Virus record (IMG/VR): IMGVR_UViG_3300025141_000279
Location: 1-38,743 of that record
Strand: one strand, 5' to 3'
DNA from: a virus
Length of the DNA: 38,743 nucleotides
Made by a program: the position numbers and the translations under genes. Below, one piece after another: positions 34,301 to 38,743 of this stretch (within the stretch, counting starts at the first letter, position 1; every line of letters begins with the position of its first letter). The notes beneath the pieces were generated by a model. That model searched no databases and was not told the origin of the DNA. It saw only the letters and a list, made by a program, of their open reading frames with translations.

Positions 34301-34604
34301 AGCTCAGCAATTTTTTGTCGATGCGAATACAGGTACTACTATCGATTCGATATATACAATTCAGTCTGTCAATCATACAATTGGGGAAGGTGGTTTTAAG
34401 ACAACAGCTAAGCTAATCTATACCGGTCAAAATAGAATTGATACACTTAGAACAAAATTAAACGATTTAATAGAACCTAGCATGAATCTAGAACTTACTG
34501 AGAAACAAAAGCAAAGAAGAAATAAGAGACAGTCAAGAAAAAATGGTGTGAATTCTTTTAATTTAGGCGATATATCAAATATTACTTCGACTAAAGGATT
34601 GTAA
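31347..34604 (+). CDS. Large baseplate hub candidate
   Basis: A 1085-residue protein. Notable segments are NAIPSIEMSLCAPYLNVKILVPENN (about 195-220), LMTLKNCSITIAGMGVGLFCSKNARLEFILHDRSRLRDIAPLVSP (about 298-340) and VVLEYGWSHPQGG (about 350-362). Also present are MMFVAYPLAATYQFEEVQVFFYPFN (about 590) and GMPLLQRAQQFFVDANTGTTIDSIYTIQSVNHTIGEGGFKTTAKLIYTG near the C-terminus. The last resembles the barrel segment of hub proteins such as T4 gp27 and P2 gpD. Between about 690 and 780 a helical charged region interrupts the beta domains. It is last in the tail operon, 11 bases after the LysM gene. No lysozyme or needle motif is visible. Confidence 0.55.
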   Translation: MTKKTVSNILDLNYELAIEEFKKIITGFDSDRDRLITQSKNAGSIDLKNLKNINAFQDLSSQDAKVLNRLIGTISGGYYLRDMITGKAFAGTGIRRKTKKLESEYQEDVKKLARQNFYFYHDSARRKGFKRLNLNIKNTMKHGSQGLNQLFIDSETKSEGEPSVIDNVSIGAVEFTKHTLSLAKRYGDALSVFYNAIPSIEMSLCAPYLNVKILVPENNIDVKSMSHEVQFRFEKHTPSSGMISKHLNKLKMKNNIMGGNETKYDQFGMENFLSPQTLSNSNIRTADKNIIEPNAPLMTLKNCSITIAGMGVGLFCSKNARLEFILHDRSRLRDIAPLVSPKQFAKSRVVLEYGWSHPQGGPTSSNVVGRFLNSLRDKGVFIVKGSSFNFTDGGHVSVSVDLAMMGSKIPKTASVAAGDYVQSSVFKNEMEEVARLLKKDAASKPEDQTLQEVRKKGIITISNAKGINSLMDRKTFEEIKKLTNKGNKAGYIAAIRKYLNVTDITGEDFKENMAKSINDAIRQKISRLPFNHIKSALEDRHYSKDKNPEPDVLTPDDHFLRENDVTVLTDNQIEKSNPFTSLGNVIMMFVAYPLAATYQFEEVQVFFYPFNQHSAGAYVHTTASFPISKKSLENLFKSADEKDTNHINMSVSRFMSKLDSKIIRNPVYEHYGISGVSAKIKLISELSSEDLAEANDSEIANLASIGVTQEMIDTVKDEQLRINEILDLSDENMDKKSKNAAIAKLNSFKKFKKLLKELAIKQRNEALKTLYKNYKPDDVKENQYDFSEEPKFVLPNLSYYFETVTPYNTLGGKDAPLLKSIASQLKESNSTTSENKSILRIHVYDEEAIANKSQDLMLTLMNSNEIMSAEEMGRLQFLRQKNRFGLNKNKKSPIDNLTYKDIKRIIKQSMPSITLGSSMSNVMNFSAQSSTSNEIANTIFITEQRDSGDVGIGHQGVTALDNLSDMIVVPAVGSLSSPGMPLLQRAQQFFVDANTGTTIDSIYTIQSVNHTIGEGGFKTTAKLIYTGQNRIDTLRTKLNDLIEPSMNLELTEKQKQRRNKRQSRKNGVNSFNLGDISNITSTKGL

Positions 34605-34643
34605 ATAATTAATTATTTTAGTATTATTATTTTTGAGGTATTA

Positions 34644-35675
34644 ATGATAATATTAAAAAAAGAATTTAGTGGTTTTACAAAAGATATAAAGATTAATGTT
34701 CTTGATCATGATTGGGAAGCTGAATCAGAATATAATTTAAATAATTTATTATATCTTTACAATATAGAAGTAATAAAAGATATTAATAAAGAATATAATA
34801 AATTAATTTCTTTGGTTAATACTAATAATATTAATTACAAATATTTATTGGGAGAGAGAAAGTATATTGATAAAATAAATAAAGTTAAGATATCTTTAAA
34901 TAAGATTATGCATAAAGATAATTTAGAATATATTAACATCTTAGGAAGTAGAATAAACTTTACATCGAATTTTAGTAATTTTTCTTATAAGGGTAATGAA
35001 TACACACCTGGAATATATGATCACTTAACATCTTCAACTGGAAGAGTTAAGATTAAAAATGCAGATATTAACTTACTCACTCTTAAAAAAGAAGAAAGAA
35101 AAAATATAGATTCAGCGTATGTGGGAGGCAGGATATATGCAATTGATATCATATCTTTAGAACCTAGGGTTATGATGCATATGCAAGGTGTAAAGGGCAT
35201 TACAGACATATACACACATATACAGAGTAAATTAAGCAAAAATTATGAAAGATCCAAAATTAAAATAGGTGTAATATCAACTATATACGGGGGCGCTAAC
35301 AAGACTGTTAAAAGTGTTTCAGGGATAAGTTATTCTGACATTAAAATAATTAAAGATTACTTTGGAATACAAAAATTTATTGATCGTTATAAAGACAATA
35401 AAATAATTAGAAATTATTATGGCAGACCTATTAAAGTTACAAATGCCATAGTAAATCATTATATCCAATCATCTTCTGCAGATTGTGCAATTTTAGCATT
35501 TAATAAATTAATGAATGAATGGAAAAATTTAAGAGTTAATTTTATAGGTTTTATTCATGATGCCATAATTATAGATGTACATCCTGATCATTTTGATAAT
35601 ATCGAGAATTTAGAAGGAGTGTATGAGTCAAAAATGAATATAATACTACCAGTAAAAGTGGAGAAGATATCGTGA
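34644..35675 (+). CDS. Miniature family-A DNA polymerase-like protein
   Basis: A 343-residue protein carrying the palm-and-fingers core of Pol I-type polymerases. In order: STGRVKIKNADINLLTL (residues 130-146, Pol I TTGRL...PNLQNIP), motif A DIISLEPRVMMH (168-179, catalytic Asp168, Glu173, Arg175), motif B RSKIKIGVISTIYGG (Arg203, Lys207, Tyr215, with Ile at the Phe762 position), NHYIQSSSADCAILAF (271-286, Pol I N-x-x-QGTAAD) and motif C FIHDAIIIDV (303-312). Motif C keeps His305-Asp306 but has Ala in place of Glu883. No 3'-5' exonuclease domain is present, and only about 125 residues precede the core. The gene is extremely AT-rich and follows the tail operon. GAGG precedes the ATG. Active or degenerate status cannot be decided here. 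Confidence 0.82.
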   Translation: MIILKKEFSGFTKDIKINVLDHDWEAESEYNLNNLLYLYNIEVIKDINKEYNKLISLVNTNNINYKYLLGERKYIDKINKVKISLNKIMHKDNLEYINILGSRINFTSNFSNFSYKGNEYTPGIYDHLTSSTGRVKIKNADINLLTLKKEERKNIDSAYVGGRIYAIDIISLEPRVMMHMQGVKGITDIYTHIQSKLSKNYERSKIKIGVISTIYGGANKTVKSVSGISYSDIKIIKDYFGIQKFIDRYKDNKIIRNYYGRPIKVTNAIVNHYIQSSSADCAILAFNKLMNEWKNLRVNFIGFIHDAIIIDVHPDHFDNIENLEGVYESKMNIILPVKVEKIS

Positions 35676-36145
35676 AAAAAAAGAGTTTAAGCGAAATAAT
35701 GGGAGGAGGCGCAACAATAGGCGTTGGAGGGATGAATTCAGATGGTCCTCATAATCCTAGACATGTCTTTAAAAACCCAACAGGTTACCATACCGGTGGG
35801 TATACAGGAAATGCAGACAGTCAGATAAGTCAAAGGCATGCGTTATCTTCAACTTTAGATGAAGATGATGAATATATCGAAGAGGAAGACTTAATGGAAG
35901 AGGAAGGCTTGATGGAATTCTTTGCCCGTATAATAAAACTACCTTTAACAGAAAGTGATAAAAAAGAAATTGAAGAAATTGAAGATAACGATGAAGAAGA
36001 AGGAGAAGCAGTCAAAGAGATGTCAGCCGGCGGTGTAGCGGGAGTTGCGACTCCATTAGGTACAAATTCTAAGGGTAAAGTACCTAGTAAAAAAGAACAA
36101 AAAAATAGAATTAGACACGCAATTAAAACATTTAGTGGAAAATAA
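35672..36145 (+). CDS. Acidic, Gly-rich uncharacterised protein coupled to the polymerase
   Basis: A 157-residue protein starting with GTG that overlaps the polymerase stop by four bases (GTGA), behind GGAG, so translationally coupled. The N-terminus (KKKSLSEIMGGGATIGVGGM) is basic then Gly-rich. The middle is very acidic (DEDDEYIEEEDLMEEEGLMEF). After LPLTESDKKEIEEIED comes a Gly/Ala segment (EMSAGGVAGVATPLGTNSKG) and a basic end. LTE|S and similar triplets fit the prohead protease site. I do not recognise a family. A polymerase accessory or a packaged protein are both possible. Confidence 0.7.
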   Translation: MKKKSLSEIMGGGATIGVGGMNSDGPHNPRHVFKNPTGYHTGGYTGNADSQISQRHALSSTLDEDDEYIEEEDLMEEEGLMEFFARIIKLPLTESDKKEIEEIEDNDEEEGEAVKEMSAGGVAGVATPLGTNSKGKVPSKKEQKNRIRHAIKTFSGK

Positions 36146-36147
36146 TT

Positions 36148-36176
36148 TTGTAAATCATCTCTTTATGTAGTATTAT
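36148..36176 (+). promoter_or_regulatory. Sigma-70-type promoter for the ssDNA-binding protein
   Basis: TTGTAA (36148-36153), 17-base spacer, TATTAT (36171-36176): four of six and five of six consensus bases at ideal spacing. Transcription would start near 36183, giving a leader of about 63 bases before the gp32-like gene. Confidence 0.5.
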
Positions 36177-36189
36177 TAAGGTGTAATTC

Positions 36190-36240
36190 GCAATTAAAAA
36201 ATAAATATTGCAACTTACAAATTAAATTTTAAATAAGGAG
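36190..36240 (+). promoter_or_regulatory. Candidate autoregulatory leader of the gp32-like gene
   Basis: A small hairpin (GCAAT 36190-36194 with ATTGC 36207-36211) is followed by an almost G/C-free run (AAATTAAATTTTAAATAAGGAG) up to the ribosome site. T4 gene 32 has the same arrangement: a folded 5' element followed by an unstructured A/U tract with UUAAA-type repeats. Gp32 binds that tract to shut off its own translation. The likeness is in layout, not in proven structure. Confidence 0.4.
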
Positions 36241-36245
36241 AAAAA

Positions 36246-37013
36246 ATGCCGATAGATTTTGATGCTATTAGAGCTAAGCTTAATAAGTTAAGCGGAAACA
36301 ATAGAAATAGAAACACAATGTGGAGACCAACAGAAGGGGAAGAACATACAGTTCGCTTAATTTCTTTTCCTGACAATGATGGTCAACCTTTTAAAGAGTT
36401 GTGGTTTTATTACAATATTCCTAACCAAAGAGGATTATTAGCACCCTACCAGTTTGGTGATAAAGATCCAATTCAGGAACTTATTACTAAGCTTAGAGAA
36501 GATGGAGCTAAAGAGAGTTATGAATTAGCCAAAAAGCTTTATCCCTCAATGAGATGTTATGCTGCTGTTATTGTTAGAGGTGAGGAAGATAAAGGTGTAC
36601 AAATTTGGTCGTTTGGAAAAACTGTGTATCAAACATTACTCAACTATATGCTAGATGAAGATTATGGAGATATTACTGATCCCAAAGATGGTTTTGATAT
36701 TAAAGTTAACTGCAATAAGCGTCCAGGGCAGCAGTATGCCATGACAGAAGTTAGACCTAGGCCTAGATCTACAGCTTTGTCTAAAAATTCTAAAAAGACA
36801 AAAGAATGGATGGATAGTATTCCAAATCCGACAGAAATGTTTTCTTGCAAGTCTTACGAAGAATTGAGTGGTATAATCAATAATTGGTTGAATGGCGATG
36901 ATCAAGAAGATACTGGTACAGAGCGCTCATCAAGTAGTTCTAAAAATGAGAATAAAGAAACTAAAGCTTATTCTGATATTGATGATGCATTTGCAGATTT
37001 AATGGAAGATTAA
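36246..37013 (+). CDS. Single-stranded DNA-binding protein (T4 gp32-like)
   Basis: A 255-residue ssDNA-binding protein that coats and protects single strands in replication, recombination and repair. Residues about 1-30 form a basic N-terminal helix with Asn/Arg (KLNKLSGNNRNRNTMW). The core has GEEHTVRLISFPDNDGQPFKELWFYYNIP, YQFGDKDPIQEL, YPSMRCYAAVIVRGEEDKGVQIWSFGKTVYQTLLNYM, then DGFDIKVNCNKRPGQQYAMTEVRPRP. This is the OB-fold order of cyanophage and T4 gp32. The four-ligand zinc site of T4 (His and three Cys) is not visible. The C-terminus is a Ser/Glu linker and acidic end (DIDDAFADLMED), the usual partner-binding tail. A promoter and a strong terminator flank it. Confidence 0.9.
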   Translation: MPIDFDAIRAKLNKLSGNNRNRNTMWRPTEGEEHTVRLISFPDNDGQPFKELWFYYNIPNQRGLLAPYQFGDKDPIQELITKLREDGAKESYELAKKLYPSMRCYAAVIVRGEEDKGVQIWSFGKTVYQTLLNYMLDEDYGDITDPKDGFDIKVNCNKRPGQQYAMTEVRPRPRSTALSKNSKKTKEWMDSIPNPTEMFSCKSYEELSGIINNWLNGDDQEDTGTERSSSSSKNENKETKAYSDIDDAFADLMED

Positions 37014-37047
37014 AACGATATATCAATAGTTTAGATTACTAATAGTG

Positions 37048-37076
37048 AAAACCCGAACATTGTTCGGGTTTTTTTA
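37048..37076 (+). terminator. Strong rho-independent terminator after the ssDNA-binding protein
   Basis: Eleven-base-pair stem (AAAACCCGAAC / GTTCGGGTTTT) with loop ATT, followed by more T. It begins 34 bases after the stop. The strongest terminator in the window. Confidence 0.93.
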
Positions 37077-37116
37077 TATTCTAACAAATAGTTATATAAT
37101 GATTTGCGGAGAAAAA

Positions 37117-38743
37117 ATGTTAACATTAGAGCGTTATGAATTAGCACAAATTAGAAACGAAAGATCAACACTAAGACTATTAAGAGAAACAGAAATATTA
37201 GAGTTGATTATTGAAAACAAACCATTAGATATAATCAGAGAAGCTATTAAAAACGATAAAGAGTTATATCAAGGATTGCTTGATGATTTTTTATTAGAAC
37301 AAGTTAGGCGTGATCAATGGAATAGACAGTGGGGATTTTTAGTAGAAAATTTAGGTTATGAAGTAGTTGAATACCCTAGAAGCCCAGAACATTTAAGAGA
37401 AAGTTTTATGGGTGATATTGCTATTGATATTGCATGGACTGTATTACCTCCTTTAATCAGGGGCGCAGGAACATATTTTACCGGAGGCTCTGGCGCTGTA
37501 CCTGCAAATATTCTGGCATCCCTAGTTGCAACAGGTGGTGCTGCTTATTATGCATATTATGCTGTTGAAGCTGCGACAGAAAATAGAAAACTAGACTGCT
37601 TTTTTAATTTTTTAAATGCTTTATTCTCTCTTGAACAAGCAAAAATACCTGTTATCAGTGCAGCACTAGCTACAGCTGGAAGAGCAGCAATGAAAATTAT
37701 TGGAAAGTTTTTTAGTTTTATAGCAACACCTTTTAAGTGGATGGGTAATGCTGCCAAGACCGGATTTACAAAAATAGGAAATACAAAAATAGCTCAAAAA
37801 GTTTACCAGCCAATTGCTGAATTTTTAACTTCTGGTGTAGGTAGAGTCTTACCAGAAAGTAGTGGTGCTATTAAGACAGTGGGGCAAAAAGGTGAAAAGC
37901 TAACTGAATTTTTTGTAGGACAAGTTAAAAAAGTTCTAGAAAATGATAAAGTTCTACAGACTTTAGATCCTAAACAGATTGCATCGTTAGAGGCTATTTT
38001 ATTAAAATTTGAAGGAGAGATAGCCGGTCCGATGGCAAAGTTTGCTGAACAATTTGGAACAAAGATACAAGGTATAGACGATATTTTGGCAAAAGGTGCT
38101 AGTTTGGAATCAAAAGAACTGCATAATGCATGTCATGAATTATTAGAAGTTATGAATAAAGCAGGTGGGTCAGGTGGGGTTTTAGACGGAGTATTACCGG
38201 TATTAGATAAAGTTGAATTAGACAAAATGGCCGCAGCTTATTTCACTGAAGGCGCCGGTCAGCTAGGTAAGACAGCTGCTCTAGCAGTAGAAAAAGAAAT
38301 AGCACAGATGACAGCTGCTTTTGGAAAAGAAAGCTTAGAAAGAGTTGCTCAAGAGGCAACAGTTAGTTTAGCCTCTAAGTACCCAACTTTGACAATCACT
38401 GTAAGTGATACAGGTAAGCTATTGGCTCTAGAAGGTGGTGTTACAAAGCCTCTTGCAGAATTTCTAAAAGATACCTTAGGGACTTTGTCAGGATCAGGAA
38501 TTGCTGCTGATACTTATAAAGATATTCTCACAGCAGTAGGAAAGGCACCTGCATATCAAGAATTTTTAGTTAACATAGGTAAAGCTTCGCCTGAGATAGG
38601 CAGTAAAATATCAGTTAACTCCGGAGCTTTTCTACAAGCGACTGCTGATAATTTTAAAGCAACAGAAGCAATAACTAAACAGTACTATAAAGTCTCAAAA
38701 GATCCGGGGATAATTCTAGCTGCAGGATTCACCGGGAATGGTG
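37117..38743 (+). CDS. Large alanine-rich protein of unknown function, 3' end outside the window
   Basis: The frame is open from the ATG (CGGAG eight bases before) to the end of the window, giving 542 codons without a stop. The N-terminus is a charged helical region (ERYELAQIRNERSTLRLLRE) through about residue 90. Residues about 99-150 are hydrophobic with Gly/Ala (IAIDIAWTVLPPLIRGAGTYF, ANILASLVATGGAAYYAYYA) and look membrane-active. A second weaker hydrophobic stretch lies at about 160-205. The remainder is Ala/Lys/Glu-rich amphipathic helix and short strands without recognised motifs. A virion or ejection protein, or an expressed membrane protein, are both possible. No catalytic motif is visible. 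It begins a new transcription unit after the strong terminator. Confidence 0.8.
   Translation, partial: MLTLERYELAQIRNERSTLRLLRETEILELIIENKPLDIIREAIKNDKELYQGLLDDFLLEQVRRDQWNRQWGFLVENLGYEVVEYPRSPEHLRESFMGDIAIDIAWTVLPPLIRGAGTYFTGGSGAVPANILASLVATGGAAYYAYYAVEAATENRKLDCFFNFLNALFSLEQAKIPVISAALATAGRAAMKIIGKFFSFIATPFKWMGNAAKTGFTKIGNTKIAQKVYQPIAEFLTSGVGRVLPESSGAIKTVGQKGEKLTEFFVGQVKKVLENDKVLQTLDPKQIASLEAILLKFEGEIAGPMAKFAEQFGTKIQGIDDILAKGASLESKELHNACHELLEVMNKAGGSGGVLDGVLPVLDKVELDKMAAAYFTEGAGQLGKTAALAVEKEIAQMTAAFGKESLERVAQEATVSLASKYPTLTITVSDTGKLLALEGGVTKPLAEFLKDTLGTLSGSGIAADTYKDILTAVGKAPAYQEFLVNIGKASPEIGSKISVNSGAFLQATADNFKATEAITKQYYKVSKDPGIILAAGFTGNG

Noticed and set aside
37095-37100. TATAAT just before the last gene
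   Set aside because: There is no reasonable -35 (the region is the terminator T-run), and the predicted start would fall at the ribosome site.
1-38743. tRNA genes, rRNA, CRISPR arrays, insertion sequences, integrase or lysogeny genes
   Set aside because: I looked for them and saw no cloverleaf-like intergenic sequence, spaced repeats, transposase or integrase motifs. Apart from the discussed sites the gaps between genes are short.

Overview
This window looks like the virion-structure module of a large, AT-rich (hand counts mostly about 27-40% G+C) T4-like contractile-tailed phage (myovirus) genome. Almost every gene reads on the + strand, packed end to end with strong Shine-Dalgarno sites. 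Recognisable relatives of T4 gp20, gp21, gp22, gp23, gp13/14/15, gp18 (two copies), gp19, a gp26-type chaperone, gp53, hub proteins and gp32 are present. The host cannot be named. Two very short signal peptides, one with a lipobox, imply a bacterium with exported and lipid-anchored proteins. The protein types resemble those of marine T4-like phages, but that is only an impression.

Layout. 1-8014, head module: the portal C-terminus (cut by the window edge), a lysine-rich helical protein, the prohead protease, four small uncharacterised proteins, the acidic scaffold and the major capsid protein, closed by a rho-independent terminator. 8124-14003, accessory block: a one-TM protein, a lone minus-strand membrane protein, a secreted four-cysteine protein, dUTPase, a coiled-coil peptide, a tandem duplicated beta-rich pair, a conserved-looking small protein, a 361-residue candidate internal (capsid-packaged) protein, a lipoprotein thioredoxin and an acidic protein. 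Two further terminators and several candidate control sites lie here. 14101-34604, neck and tail module: gp13-, gp14- and gp15-like neck/completion proteins, two giant sheath paralogs in tandem, tube, a zinc-ribbon tail/baseplate chaperone with a probable +1 frameshift extension, tape measure, a tube-initiator-like protein, a LysM/gp53-like wedge protein and a large hub candidate. 34644-37013: a miniature family-A DNA polymerase of extreme AT content, an acidic protein and a gp32-like ssDNA-binding protein, closed by a strong terminator. 37117-end: a large alanine-rich protein that runs off the window.

How it fits together. Scaffold, protease, portal and capsid protein build and mature the prohead. 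The capsid protein keeps a T4-style cleavage site (LLRE|A), and several other proteins start with peptides resembling T4 capsid-targeting sequences. The neck proteins join the head to a sheath/tube tail whose length should be set by the 632-residue tape measure. The most unusual items are the mini polymerase in the tail region, the apparent frameshift-fused chaperone, the tandem giant sheaths (one with a foreign-composition domain insertion), the lipoprotein thioredoxin and the group of putative capsid-targeted proteins.
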